From Pseudomonas sp. 10-1B (GTDB lineage: Bacteria > Pseudomonadota > Gammaproteobacteria > Pseudomonadales > Pseudomonadaceae), in the NCBI RefSeq assembly GCF_000935045.1, contig NZ_JYKS01000048.1, positions 1-64,000 on the forward strand: a DNA stretch of 64,000 nt, read 5' to 3'. The notes beneath the pieces are model-generated. The model saw nothing but the letters and a program-made list of their open reading frames with translations. It made no database searches and was not told the origin of the DNA. Below are positions 42,095 through 52,404 of this stretch, in pieces. Every line of letters starts with the position of its first letter. The first letter of the stretch is position 1. The position numbers and the translations under genes are program-made.

Positions 42095-43546
42095 TCAGCG
42101 TGGTGTGTTTTCGTAATGGGTGACGAACTTGGTATTGACGTAGCCGGCGAAGGTCTCGCTGCCACCTTCGCTGCCGTAGCCGCTGTCCTTGACGCCCCCA
42201 AATGGCGTTTCCGGCAGGGCCAGGCCAAAGTGGTTGATGCTCACCATCCCGGCTGCCAGGGCCTGGGAAGCATGCTGGGCATGCGCCGAGGACCCGGTGA
42301 AGACGTAGGACGCCAAGCCGTAGGGAAGGGCGTTGGCGAGCTCAATGGCCTGGCTGAAATCGTCGAAAGGAGCGACTACGGCCAGCGGACCGAACGGCTC
42401 TTCGTGCAGCAGGCGGATGTGCGCGGGGGCATCGAAGACTACGGTGGGCGCGTAGAAGTTGCCCGTTTCCCCGATCCGCTCGCCGCCGCAGGCTATCTGC
42501 GCGCCTTGTTCGCGGGCATCGGCGACCAATGCCTGCATCGCTTGCACCCGGCGGCCATGGCAGAGCGGCCCCATGTCGACGTTGTCGTGCTCGCCGTTAC
42601 CGAGGCGGGCGGCTTCGATGCGCGAGACGAAGTGTTGCAGGAAGCGATCGTGGGCTTCGCGCTGCACATAGAAGCGGCTGGGCGATACGCAAACCTGGCC
42701 GGCATTGCGCAGCTTGTTCATGGCCAAGGCATCGGCGGCGGCCTCGACATCGGCATCGGCGAACACCAGTACCGGGGCATGGCCACCCAGTTCCATGGTG
42801 CAGCGCTTCATGTGCTGGCCGGCGAGGGCGGCGATTTGCTTACCGACCGGGACGGAACCGGTGAACGATACCTTGCTCACCCGAGAATCGCTGATCAGGG
42901 TCTGGGAGATCCGTGCAGGCTCGCCCCACACCAGGTTCAGGCAACCGTCCGGCAAGCCGGCCTGCTGCAGCAGGCGACCAATGGCCATGACCGCAGAGGG
43001 GGTGTCTTCAGGGCCCTTGAGAATCACTGTACAACCGGCGCCCAGCGCCGCGCAGACCTTACGCAGGGCTTGGCTGAACGGGAAGTTCCAAGGGGTGAAA
43101 GCCGCGCACACGCCCACCGGTTCGAGCAGCACGCTTTGCTGCACGCGGTTGTCGCGGGCAGGAATGATGCGCCCGTAGAGGCGCCGGCATTCCTCGGCGT
43201 GCCATTCGGCGTGCTCGGCGGCGAAGCGCACTTCGCCCAGGGCCTCGGCCAGCGGTTTGCCCTGGTCCCGGGTGAGGTCCAGGGCGATGGCCGGCGCGTG
43301 CTGGCGAATCAACGCAGCGAATGCGCGCAGCACTTCCGAGCGGACCATCGGCGAACTGTTGCGCCAGTGCCGGAAGGCCCGCTCGGCACTGGCGATGGCA
43401 TCTTCCAGGTCCTGCTCGGTGGCATGTGGCAAGCGGCCCAGCTCGGCACCGGTGGCAGGGTTAAACACCGCCTCGGTGATGCGCGGTTCACTGCGCCATT
43501 GGCCATCGATGAACAGCGCCAGGGAGGTATAGGCTTGGCTGTTCAT
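42095..43546 (-). CDS. NAD(P)+ aldehyde dehydrogenase (succinate-semialdehyde dehydrogenase-like)
   Basis: A 483-residue aldehyde dehydrogenase. PWNFPFSQALRKVCAALGAGC and FTGSVPVGK lie in the cofactor domain, the general-base Glu is in MELGGHAP, and the catalytic Cys is in GQVCVSPSRF. The usual ELGGNAP is ELGGHAP. It resembles the GabD/SAD branch. The start codon shares a base with the aminotransferase stop (TGATG), so the pair is tightly coupled: the transaminase should produce the aldehyde this enzyme oxidises. Confidence 0.87.
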   Translation of the reverse strand: MNSQAYTSLALFIDGQWRSEPRITEAVFNPATGAELGRLPHATEQDLEDAIASAERAFRHWRNSSPMVRSEVLRAFAALIRQHAPAIALDLTRDQGKPLAEALGEVRFAAEHAEWHAEECRRLYGRIIPARDNRVQQSVLLEPVGVCAAFTPWNFPFSQALRKVCAALGAGCTVILKGPEDTPSAVMAIGRLLQQAGLPDGCLNLVWGEPARISQTLISDSRVSKVSFTGSVPVGKQIAALAGQHMKRCTMELGGHAPVLVFADADVEAAADALAMNKLRNAGQVCVSPSRFYVQREAHDRFLQHFVSRIEAARLGNGEHDNVDMGPLCHGRRVQAMQALVADAREQGAQIACGGERIGETGNFYAPTVVFDAPAHIRLLHEEPFGPLAVVAPFDDFSQAIELANALPYGLASYVFTGSSAHAQHASQALAAGMVSINHFGLALPETPFGGVKDSGYGSEGGSETFAGYVNTKFVTHYENTPR

Positions 43547-44928
43547 CAGGCGTCCACCAAACCTTGCTCGCGGGCCCAAGCCAAGGTGTCGTCGAGGGCG
43601 CGCTCGATGCGCACGATCAGGTCGTCGATCTGTTCTTCGTCGATGATCAGTGCTGGGCACAGGCTCAGTGTGTCGCCCAGTCCACGGGTGATCACGCCGT
43701 GGGCCTGGGCGCGGCGGCCGGCGTAGGCGGCGGCGGACTGTTCGGGGGCGAATGTTTCGCGAGTCTGCTTGTTGCGCACGAATTCCAGCCCGGCTACCAG
43801 ACCCACGCCACGCGCCTCGCCGATCAGCGGGTGTTCGCCCAGGCGGCGGATGCCGGCCTGGAAGCGTGGGGCCACACGGCGGACGTGACCGACGATGTCG
43901 CGCTCCTGATAGATCTTCTGTGCCTCTAAGGCGACGGCGGCGGCCACCGGATGGCCGCCGTAAGTGAAGCCATGGGAGAAGCTGCCAATCTTCTCGCTCT
44001 GGGCCTTGAGCGCCTGGTCGATCTTGTCGTTGACCAGCAGCGCCGAGATTGGCATGTAGGCCGCCGACAGTTGCTTGGCCAGGCTGATCATGTCCGGTTG
44101 CAGGTCGTAGGTCTGCCAACCGAACATGTTGCCGGTGCGGGCGAAGCCACAGATTACTTCGTCGACCACGAACAGGATGTCGTACTTGCGCAGCAGGGCT
44201 TGGACTTTGGCGAAGTAGCCTTGCGGCGGCAGAATTACGCCACCCGAGACCATCACCGGCTCGGCAAAGAACGCCGCGATGGTGTCGGCACCTTCATGCA
44301 GGATCAGCGCCTCCAAGTTGGCCACACAGCGGTCGACGAACGCCGCTTCGCTTTCGCCGGGGAGGCCGTAGCGGTAGTAGTGCGGGCAATCAGTGTGCAG
44401 GATGTTGGCAATCGGCAGGTCGAAGTCGCGGTGATTGTTGGGTAGGCCGGTCAGGCTGGCCGAAGCGACGGTGACGCCGTGATAGCCGCGCTGGCGGGCG
44501 ATGATCTTTTTCTTTTGCGGCTGGCCGATCGCGTTGTGGTAGTACCAGATCAGTTTGACTGCGGTGTCGTTGGCCTCGGAGCCAGAGTTGGCGAAGAATA
44601 CCTTGCTCATCGACGGCGGGGCCATGGCCAACAGGCGTTCGGCCAGCTCTATGCCAGGCTGCGTCGATTTGTGTGCGAACGCATGGTAGAAGGGCATACG
44701 CTGTAACTGTTCGAAGGCTGCCTGGGCCAGGCGCGGCTCGCTGAAGCCCAACGAGGCGCAGAACAGTCCGGCCAGGCCTTCGATGTAGCGGTTGCCCTGG
44801 TCATCGGTGACATAGATGCCGTCGCCACCGGTGATCACGTGCGGGCCTTGGCTCTGGTGCAGATGGTGGTTGGTGTAGGGGTGCAGCAGGTTGTCGATGT
44901 CGCGTTGCTGCAGGTCGTTGAGGCTCAT
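43546..44928 (-). CDS. Class III omega-aminotransferase
   Basis: A 460-residue fold-type I PLP aminotransferase. It has FFANSGSEANDTAVKL (phosphate binding), RGYHGVTVASASLTG, DEVICGFARTGNMFG with the PLP-binding Asp, and SLAKQLSAAYMPI with the Schiff-base lysine. Class III enzymes of this size take pyruvate or glutamate partners and terminal amines such as putrescine, spermidine derivatives or beta-alanine. The start at 44928 (MSLNDLQQ) follows TGGAG; 44940 is the alternative. Confidence 0.87.
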   Translation of the reverse strand: MSLNDLQQRDIDNLLHPYTNHHLHQSQGPHVITGGDGIYVTDDQGNRYIEGLAGLFCASLGFSEPRLAQAAFEQLQRMPFYHAFAHKSTQPGIELAERLLAMAPPSMSKVFFANSGSEANDTAVKLIWYYHNAIGQPQKKKIIARQRGYHGVTVASASLTGLPNNHRDFDLPIANILHTDCPHYYRYGLPGESEAAFVDRCVANLEALILHEGADTIAAFFAEPVMVSGGVILPPQGYFAKVQALLRKYDILFVVDEVICGFARTGNMFGWQTYDLQPDMISLAKQLSAAYMPISALLVNDKIDQALKAQSEKIGSFSHGFTYGGHPVAAAVALEAQKIYQERDIVGHVRRVAPRFQAGIRRLGEHPLIGEARGVGLVAGLEFVRNKQTRETFAPEQSAAAYAGRRAQAHGVITRGLGDTLSLCPALIIDEEQIDDLIVRIERALDDTLAWAREQGLVDA

Positions 44929-44982
44929 GCTGTTCTCCATTCTAGATGGGCGGCGCACCGCTGTGCTGCCGCCGAAAAGTCG

Positions 44983-46044
<1,062 letters not shown>

Positions 46045-46064
46045 GGCAATGTCTCCGTAGGCGG

Positions 46065-46865
46065 TCAGTGGGCAACCTGGGCAGGCAGGCTGCCGCGGCT
46101 AGCGCGCTTGGTCAGGCGGGTGGCCAGTGGTACGAGCATGCAGGCCAGAACCATGATGAACAGGAACGACGACGCGGCGGAAATCACCGGGTCCGCCTCC
46201 ATGCGGAAGCTATTGAACATCTGCCGCGGCAAGGTGGCGGTGTCGCGGCCAGAGATGAACACGGCGATCACCGTCTCATCGAACGACTGGATGAACGAGA
46301 ACAGCGCGGCCACCAGAATCGCTGGACGCAACACTGGGAATGTCACTAGCCTGAAGGTGGTCAGGGAGCGGGCACCGAGGCTGGATGCGGCGCGTTCGAG
46401 GTTGTTGTCGAAGCTCTTCAGTGCCGCAGTGATTATCAGCGTCGCCACCGGAATACCCAGGCAGGTATGGGCGATGATGATGCCGGTGAAGCTCTGGGTA
46501 AGGCCCAAGCTACCGAAGTACATGTAGTAACCCAGCGCCATGACGATCTGCGGCACGATCATCGGCAGCATCAGTAGCAGGTTGAATGCATTACGGCCGA
46601 TGAAGTGATGGCGCACCAGCGCGAACGAGGCCGGGATCGCCAGCAGCAACGTCAGCACGACTGTGGCCACGCCGATGAGGAGGCTGTTGAACAGTGGTTG
46701 CATCCAGTTGATGTCGCTGAAGAAATGCTGGTAGTTGCCGAGCCAGTAGGCGCTAGGCGGAAACTGCAGCGAGGCGTTGGCGCTGAACGACATCGGCACC
46801 ACGATCAGCAGCGGCACGGCGATGAACAGGGCGATCAGTACGGCGAGGAAGGTTAGGCTTCTCAT
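46065..46865 (-). CDS. ABC importer permease (PotC-like)
   Basis: A 266-residue inner-membrane permease with six helices. The EAA loop reads LERAASSLGARSLTTFRLVTFP, which docks the ATPase. The start at 46865 (MRSLTF) has GGAGG eight bases upstream; an ATG at 46871 overlaps the stop of the preceding permease but sits too close to the same site. Confidence 0.88.
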   Translation of the reverse strand: MRSLTFLAVLIALFIAVPLLIVVPMSFSANASLQFPPSAYWLGNYQHFFSDINWMQPLFNSLLIGVATVVLTLLLAIPASFALVRHHFIGRNAFNLLLMLPMIVPQIVMALGYYMYFGSLGLTQSFTGIIIAHTCLGIPVATLIITAALKSFDNNLERAASSLGARSLTTFRLVTFPVLRPAILVAALFSFIQSFDETVIAVFISGRDTATLPRQMFNSFRMEADPVISAASSFLFIMVLACMLVPLATRLTKRASRGSLPAQVAH

Positions 46866-46867
46866 CT

Positions 46868-47776
46868 TCATTTCCTCCACAGGCGATCAAGGCCGATAAA
46901 GCGGTGGTAGAGCCAGAACAGCGAGACCGTGACCACCAGTAGGATGACCGACATGGCCGAGGCGGCGCCGAAGTCGAGCACCTGTTCGATCTGGTCGCCG
47001 ATCACGCCCGAGATCATTTGCTGGTTGGGACTGCCGAGCAAGACCGGCATCACGTAAAAGCCCAAGCAGGTGATGAACACCAAGGTGCAGCCGTTGACCA
47101 CGCCGGGTAGGCTCAGTGGCAGGTAGATCGTGGTGAACGCACGCAGCGGATGGGCACCGAGACTCTGTGCGGCACGTACGTAGCGCGAGTCGATGCGTTT
47201 CATCACGGCATACATGGCCATCACCATGAACGGCACCATGGCGTGGGTCATGGCCACGGTGGCGCTGAACGAGGTGAACAGCATCTTCGGTGGTGGCGTC
47301 CAGCCCAGTGTTGCCAGCAGTTGGCTGAGCGGGCCCTGGCGGCCGAAGATCACCATCCAGGCGTAAGTGCGGACCAGGAAGCTGGTCCAGAAGCTCAGGG
47401 CAATGACCGCCAGTAACATGCCGCCCAGGCGACGTGCCGGGCCCGCAGCGAGGTAGGCAAGCGGGTAGCCTAGCAATACGCTGCAGACGGTGACGATGGC
47501 GGCAGTCTTGAAGGTTTCCAGCAATACCCCGAAGAAATGTCGGGAACTCAGCAGGTAGGTAAAGTTGCCCAGGCCAGCCTTGGGTTCGGTCACGCTCATC
47601 ACCAGCACATAGCACAATGGCACGATGAAGAACGCCAACAGAAACAGGCCGGCGGGTAGATAGAGAAGGGCGGGGCTTTTGGCCCAGGCCTTGCCCACGC
47701 GGTAGCAAAGATTGCCACCGGGTGCTGCAGGTTTCGCGAGCGTGGCGTCTCGCTGCAAGCTCGTAGCGTCGTTCAT
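46868..47776 (-). CDS. ABC importer permease (PotB-like)
   Basis: A 302-residue permease with an N-terminal cytoplasmic extension of about 35 residues and six helices. The EAA loop is YVRAAQSLGAHPLRAFTTIYLP. It is the PotB-type partner of the next permease and lies 73 bases after the binding-protein gene. Confidence 0.88.
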   Translation of the reverse strand: MNDATSLQRDATLAKPAAPGGNLCYRVGKAWAKSPALLYLPAGLFLLAFFIVPLCYVLVMSVTEPKAGLGNFTYLLSSRHFFGVLLETFKTAAIVTVCSVLLGYPLAYLAAGPARRLGGMLLAVIALSFWTSFLVRTYAWMVIFGRQGPLSQLLATLGWTPPPKMLFTSFSATVAMTHAMVPFMVMAMYAVMKRIDSRYVRAAQSLGAHPLRAFTTIYLPLSLPGVVNGCTLVFITCLGFYVMPVLLGSPNQQMISGVIGDQIEQVLDFGAASAMSVILLVVTVSLFWLYHRFIGLDRLWRK

Positions 47777-47849
47777 GTTTGTATCCCGTACAGCAAATGG
47801 GTGAGCGCGCGGCCAGGCCTAACCCGGCCGCGCTGCCCAGGTCGTTCAC

Positions 47850-48932
47850 TCAGCTGCTGATCCAGCGATCGAAGCGCGTCGCGATTTCGTCGAGTTGCGG
47901 CAACAGCTTGACGCCGTCCAGAACCACGGCCTTTTCCATGCGCTCGGGGCTGGTCGGTGTGATGGCCGCCGTCTTGGCGTCGATGTGCGCGAAAGCTTTC
48001 GGGTTCAGCGGGCCGGAGGCGTCGACCGCGCAGAAGCGCGCCATGCCCTCGGCGTTGTTGGCGATCGACTCGATCAGGCGCCAGGCATTGCGTGCACGCG
48101 GCGTGCCCTTGGCCACCACCCAACAGCTCTTGTCGATCAAGGCCTGATTCCAGACTACTTGCACCGGGTCCGGTGAGGTCTGTTGTACGTTGGTGGCGTA
48201 GTCATTCCAGATACCGATCATGTCGACCTCGGCATCACGTAGCAGCTGCTGTGACTGCGGGCCTTGGGTCCACCACACGCGGATAGCAGGCTTGATACGG
48301 TCCAGCGCGGCGAATGCACGGTCCAGGTCGTAAGGGAACAACTGCTCGGGTGGTACGCCGTCGGCGAGCAGGGCAAACGCCAGCACGCGCACGGGATAGC
48401 GCTGCAGGCTTCGGCTTCCGGGAAAGCGTTCCAGATCCCAGAAATCCTTCCAGCTATTTGGCTGGCCGCCAGGGAAGCTGTTCTGATGATAGGCGATGAC
48501 GTTGGCGAAGGCGTGCGTGGCCACGCCATTGGCATACAGAGCGCCGGGCCACAGCGTGCTTTCGTCGATGTTGCCTGCGGCGGGTTCGATCAGGTTGGAA
48601 GCATTGGCTCTGGCGATTTCCGCCAGTCCCAGGGTAGTTACGTCAAACTCGTAGACACCGGTGCGGGCCTGGGTGGCCAACTTGGCAAAGGAAATCGGCG
48701 AAACTGTGCGGATCTGGATGCCGGTTTCCTGGGTAAACGGGTCGAAGAGAAATTCTTTCGCCGCCTTTTCCCAGTTGCCGCCCCAGGTGTTCACGTAAAG
48801 TACATCGTCGGCGGCTTTGGCCGAGCGCATGAGCGCTGGCATGCTTGCCAATGCAGTACCCGCCAGCGTCGCGCCGATAAAACTACGGCGCGAGAGCTCG
48901 AACGGGCTTTTACTCGAATCACGATCACTCAT
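47850..48932 (-). CDS. ABC importer periplasmic binding protein (PotD/COG0687-like), Tat-type signal
   Basis: A 360-residue solute-binding protein. The signal sequence has a twin-arginine motif (LSRRSFIGATLAGTALA, Arg15-Arg16) and ends near SAKAAD. The mature part opens VLYVNTWGGNWEKAAKEFL, typical of polyamine- and opine-type binding proteins. A Tat signal would mean export in folded form. It is the first of the four transporter genes; the start at 48932 has an AAGGA site upstream. The ligand is not known. Confidence 0.86.
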   Translation of the reverse strand: MSDRDSSKSPFELSRRSFIGATLAGTALASMPALMRSAKAADDVLYVNTWGGNWEKAAKEFLFDPFTQETGIQIRTVSPISFAKLATQARTGVYEFDVTTLGLAEIARANASNLIEPAAGNIDESTLWPGALYANGVATHAFANVIAYHQNSFPGGQPNSWKDFWDLERFPGSRSLQRYPVRVLAFALLADGVPPEQLFPYDLDRAFAALDRIKPAIRVWWTQGPQSQQLLRDAEVDMIGIWNDYATNVQQTSPDPVQVVWNQALIDKSCWVVAKGTPRARNAWRLIESIANNAEGMARFCAVDASGPLNPKAFAHIDAKTAAITPTSPERMEKAVVLDGVKLLPQLDEIATRFDRWISS

Positions 48933-48983
48933 GGTTGTTTTCCTTATTGAGGAAGCGTCGTGGCAGATTGGAAAGCGGCCCTT

Positions 48984-49949
48984 TCAGCCAAACACTTCCT
49001 CATAAAGGCGAAGCCAGTTGCCACCGAGGATCTTTTCGGCCTCTTGAGCATTGAAACCTGCGCGCTGTAGGCCATCGGCGACCACGTTCAGCTGGCCGGC
49101 CTTGAGCAACCACTCCGGCTTGCGCGCTGGGCCAGGGCTGGCGGCGGATCCTGCGCCGTACTGCACGGTGCGAGTCCAGCGGCCTTTGCGCATCCAGTCG
49201 TAGTCGCGTGGCTGCATGTTGTGGCTGTAGTCGGTACCGATGCCGACATGGTCGATACCAATCAGGTCTACCGTGCGGGCGACCATCTCGCACCAGCCGT
49301 CCACCGTGGCGCAGGCGCTTTCGGGCGTAATATTTCGATAGGCGACACAGCCGATCACGCCGCCATTGGCGCGCAGGGCATGCAATACCTGGTCACTCTT
49401 GTTGCGCTTGTGGGCGAATAGCGAGGCGGCGTTAGCGTGGGTGATGGCTACCGGTTTCTGTGACCACTCGATGGCTTCGAGGGTGGTGCGATCCCCCACG
49501 TGGGACAGGTCGACGACCATCCCTACCCGGTTCATCTCGCGAATCACTTCGCGACCGAAGCGGGCCAGTCCACTGTCGACTTCCTCGTAGCAACTGCTCC
49601 CCAATTCGTTCTGGTTGTTGTACGTGAGCTGCACCACGCGCACGCCGAGATCCGCGAACAGCTCAACGAAGGCAATGCGGTTGTCGAACAGGTTGCTGTT
49701 CTGGTAGCCGAGCACCACGGCGATCCGGGCGCTACGTTCGGCTTCGCGGATGTCCTCGGCGCTATGAGCGATCAACATCAGATCGGCGCACTCGCGCGCC
49801 ATATGGCGCCAATGACCGATGGCGTCCAGTGACTCGATGGCACCTTCCCAAAAGCCCAGCGTCGGGGTGACGCAGGTGTAGCCGCCGGCTTTGAGCTCTT
49901 CGAAAACTTGACGATCAAAATGGCCGCACTGCAAGGCATCGATAAGCAT
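48984..49949 (-). CDS. M19 (renal dipeptidase-like) metalloenzyme with altered metal site
   Basis: A 321-residue barrel enzyme of the membrane-dipeptidase family, here cytoplasmic (no signal or lipid anchor). The two histidine strands VVDLSHVGDRTTLEA and AITHANAASLF and the GIGTDYSHN aspartate are kept. The usual N-terminal HxD (VIDGHND-type) reads IDALQCGHFD, and the bridging Glu of the GLEGG-type loop is Gln in LGYQNSN. It belongs to a divergent subgroup that may bind one metal or act on a non-peptide amide. It lies between two unrecognised genes and the importer. Confidence 0.8.
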   Translation of the reverse strand: MLIDALQCGHFDRQVFEELKAGGYTCVTPTLGFWEGAIESLDAIGHWRHMARECADLMLIAHSAEDIREAERSARIAVVLGYQNSNLFDNRIAFVELFADLGVRVVQLTYNNQNELGSSCYEEVDSGLARFGREVIREMNRVGMVVDLSHVGDRTTLEAIEWSQKPVAITHANAASLFAHKRNKSDQVLHALRANGGVIGCVAYRNITPESACATVDGWCEMVARTVDLIGIDHVGIGTDYSHNMQPRDYDWMRKGRWTRTVQYGAGSAASPGPARKPEWLLKAGQLNVVADGLQRAGFNAQEAEKILGGNWLRLYEEVFG

Positions 49950-49966
49950 GAGGTTTTCCTCTTTAA

Positions 49967-50677
49967 TTATGGGGTGGGGGCGGTGGTGCCGGATTCGATG
50001 CCGGCCATCAGCAGGGACAGATCGGTCTCGTCTTCGTCGGGTCGGCCGACCAGGCGGCCCTCGGCGTCGACCATGATCGAGCCGGCATGCCGACGCGATT
50101 CGAAGGAATCGGGGGCCAGCGCTTCGTTGGCGTGGTGGAACAGTTGCCACCACAACGCTGCGTCGACGCTCAGGCCTTCCAGGCGCAGGCGATCGAGCCA
50201 GACAGGAGCCGGCGATACCCGGTTGCTAGCGGTCAGCGACAAGCCTTCGGCATGGGACACCAGGTTGATACTCAGACCATAGCGTTCGGCAAGTGCAACG
50301 ATCACCTGCAGTTCCCGCGGCTCCAAGACATTGACGACCACCAGCTGCGCCTGGCCATTGCGCTTGAAGTCGTCCGCCAGGACATCGAGTGCCGTGTCGG
50401 CGACCCGCCAGGCATGCTGCCCGGCGCAATCGAGGCGCTTCACCGCGCCGTCATAGGTCAGCGCGAGGGCTTGCGCTGCGGACGACTCGAGCAGTTTCAG
50501 GTGACGCTGCAGTTCGCCAAAGCCACCCAGGCCCAGGGCGGCGGAGTACAGGGCGCAATCGCGCAACGCCGGCACCATGCCGGGCTCCATGCTGATGACC
50601 TGCATCAGGCGCTCGAACACCAAGCGGCATTCGCGAAGGCTGACCTGCAGGGTGCTGGGGGTAGGGGACAAGCTCAT
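49967..50677 (-). CDS. Conserved-looking protein of unknown function (236 aa)
   Basis: I do not recognise this protein. It is soluble, with no signal or membrane segment. A helical N-terminal third (QVSLRECRLVFERLMQVI) is followed by an alternating part with TYDGAVKRLDCAGQHAWRVA and AQLVVVNVLEPREL, which might be a small alpha/beta domain. It overlaps the 576-residue gene upstream by ATGA and ends 17 bases before the dipeptidase gene, so it is a member of the IclR-led operon. Confidence 0.75.
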   Translation of the reverse strand: MSLSPTPSTLQVSLRECRLVFERLMQVISMEPGMVPALRDCALYSAALGLGGFGELQRHLKLLESSAAQALALTYDGAVKRLDCAGQHAWRVADTALDVLADDFKRNGQAQLVVVNVLEPRELQVIVALAERYGLSINLVSHAEGLSLTASNRVSPAPVWLDRLRLEGLSVDAALWWQLFHHANEALAPDSFESRRHAGSIMVDAEGRLVGRPDEDETDLSLLMAGIESGTTAPTP

Positions 50678-52404
50678 AGTGCGGGCTCCGAGGGGTAGAA
50701 CCAGTGTTGGCTGGCGTTGCCGCTGGCGAGGTCTTCAGGTAGCGGGGCGCCATGGAACAGCACGCCGCGCAGGTTGCGGTTTAGGTAGTCGCGCGTCTTG
50801 TCAATGCCGTGTAAGCCGACATTCAGCAGGCGCGTGATGTGCGCTGGGATGAACGCCTCGCTCATGATGTCGGCATGCGGCGAGTGGTATGGGGTGCCAG
50901 CGAGCGCCTGGACGCGGGTCACGATGGCACGGTGTTGCGGGTGCGCCAGCAGGAAGCGCGCGGTGCTGAGGTTCGCTGGTTGGGCTGCCAGGTCGGTATC
51001 CAGGTCGATGATCAGCTTGGGCATGTCCAAGCCGAGCTTGACCACATCGCCCAGGGTATCCTTAGGGCCACGGCGGGGTTCTTCGGCGGTGGCCGACTTG
51101 TACCAGACGTAGCGGCGCTGGCTGTCGTCGAGGTCGATGTCGAAGGCCCAGGAATACTCGCTGCGCAGCAAGTCGCGCAAGCGGCCTACCGGCATTTGCG
51201 GCGTGCCCACCAGCTCCTCGTCGAGGATCAGGTTTCGGCAGAGGCGGTCGGCGATCTCCGGCATCAGCTCGATCAACAGGCTGTGCAGGGTCTCCAGCAC
51301 TTCGTCATGGACACGCCCTTCAAGCGAGCGGCACAGCTCGGCGAACGGCAGCTCGCTGCAGACCAGGTTGGCCTGCAGGCGCTGTTGCAAGCGTTCGGTC
51401 TCGGCGCGGACGCTGCGCAGCTCTTGCGCAACCGCCGCGCTACTGACGAACGATTCGTAAACCCCGCGATCTTCCTCGCGGAAACGGATGGCCCGGTCAA
51501 GCAGTTGCAGCAGAGTTGGGCATTGGCTGAGAGCGGCGGCAGGCTCCAGCCCCTTGGCGTTGGCCAGGGCCTCTTCGCGGATCCATATCCAGCGTTCGAT
51601 CAGACGCGGGTGGTTGTTCACGAACAGCATCAGGCCCAGTGCCGAGCCGTTGCCCACGCCGAGGAAGCGGCGCAGCTCAGGTGCCATCGCGCAGGCGTTC
51701 GGCGAGGCCAGGCGGGCCAGGTGCTGCACTAGATCCTGAGCGTACACGCGCATCATGTAGGCGCAAAGCATCTGCGATGCCAGCGACCAGCGCAGCGGGT
51801 GGTCAGGCTCGTAGGCCAGGAAGCTCTTGGTGCCGAAAGTGCCGTTGCCGTCCAGACCGGTGTTGCGCATCAAGTAGCAGGTTTCGGCCAGTAATCCCAC
51901 ATCCGGCTGGCGACCGGCGGCCAAGGCTTGCACGGCTTGGTCGAAGAAGCGAGCGCTGCGGTTGGAGCGGCACCAGATCAAAGTGTTCGGCGTCGCGCGG
52001 CCTTCATAGAGCTTGGGCAGCTCTTCGCCGGTCTTGCGCAGGTCAGCTTCGCTGATCTCGCCTTCCACCAGTGCCCCGAGCATGTCCCAGGTACGGCCGA
52101 TGATGCGTCCAGTGCGGCCATGGGCCGAAGGCTCGAAAGCGAATACCGGGAAGGAGAACTTCCAGCTGCCGATCTCGATCAGGTAGTTGGCCACGCCCTT
52201 GCCCTTGGCATCGATGTCGAAGCGAGTGCAAGTGATCTTCCAGCGCTGTTCAATGGCTTGCGCCATCAGTGCGTGGGAGGCGCTGATGCGTGACGGCTGG
52301 ATCACCGACAGGCGCTCAGGCTTCATCAGCTCGGCGGGCGAGCGCATCAGCCTGCCCAGACGATGGGCTGGTGATTCGGTTTGGTAGTTGGGTACGGCAG
52401 TCAT
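50674..52404 (-). CDS. Large protein of unknown function (576 aa)
   Basis: I do not recognise a family. The protein is soluble, without signal peptide or P-loop. Conspicuous stretches are NYLIEIGSWKFSFPVFAFE, GRTWDMLGALVEGEIS, LMRNTGLDGNGTFGTKSFLAYE, a coiled-coil-prone segment near residue 350, and a C-terminal YLNRNLRGVLFHGAPLPED. The start at 52404 follows GTGGAG, and the gene overlaps iclR by ATGA and the next unknown gene by ATGA. Such tight coupling suggests that the two unknown proteins act together early in the pathway. Confidence 0.78.
   Translation of the reverse strand: MTAVPNYQTESPAHRLGRLMRSPAELMKPERLSVIQPSRISASHALMAQAIEQRWKITCTRFDIDAKGKGVANYLIEIGSWKFSFPVFAFEPSAHGRTGRIIGRTWDMLGALVEGEISEADLRKTGEELPKLYEGRATPNTLIWCRSNRSARFFDQAVQALAAGRQPDVGLLAETCYLMRNTGLDGNGTFGTKSFLAYEPDHPLRWSLASQMLCAYMMRVYAQDLVQHLARLASPNACAMAPELRRFLGVGNGSALGLMLFVNNHPRLIERWIWIREEALANAKGLEPAAALSQCPTLLQLLDRAIRFREEDRGVYESFVSSAAVAQELRSVRAETERLQQRLQANLVCSELPFAELCRSLEGRVHDEVLETLHSLLIELMPEIADRLCRNLILDEELVGTPQMPVGRLRDLLRSEYSWAFDIDLDDSQRRYVWYKSATAEEPRRGPKDTLGDVVKLGLDMPKLIIDLDTDLAAQPANLSTARFLLAHPQHRAIVTRVQALAGTPYHSPHADIMSEAFIPAHITRLLNVGLHGIDKTRDYLNRNLRGVLFHGAPLPEDLASGNASQHWFYPSEPAL

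Noticed and set aside
41588-43726. A 712-codon open frame on the plus strand
   Set aside because: It lies wholly antisense to the RidA and aldehyde dehydrogenase genes, which have clear catalytic motifs. The composition and lack of a ribosome site are those of a high-GC shadow frame.
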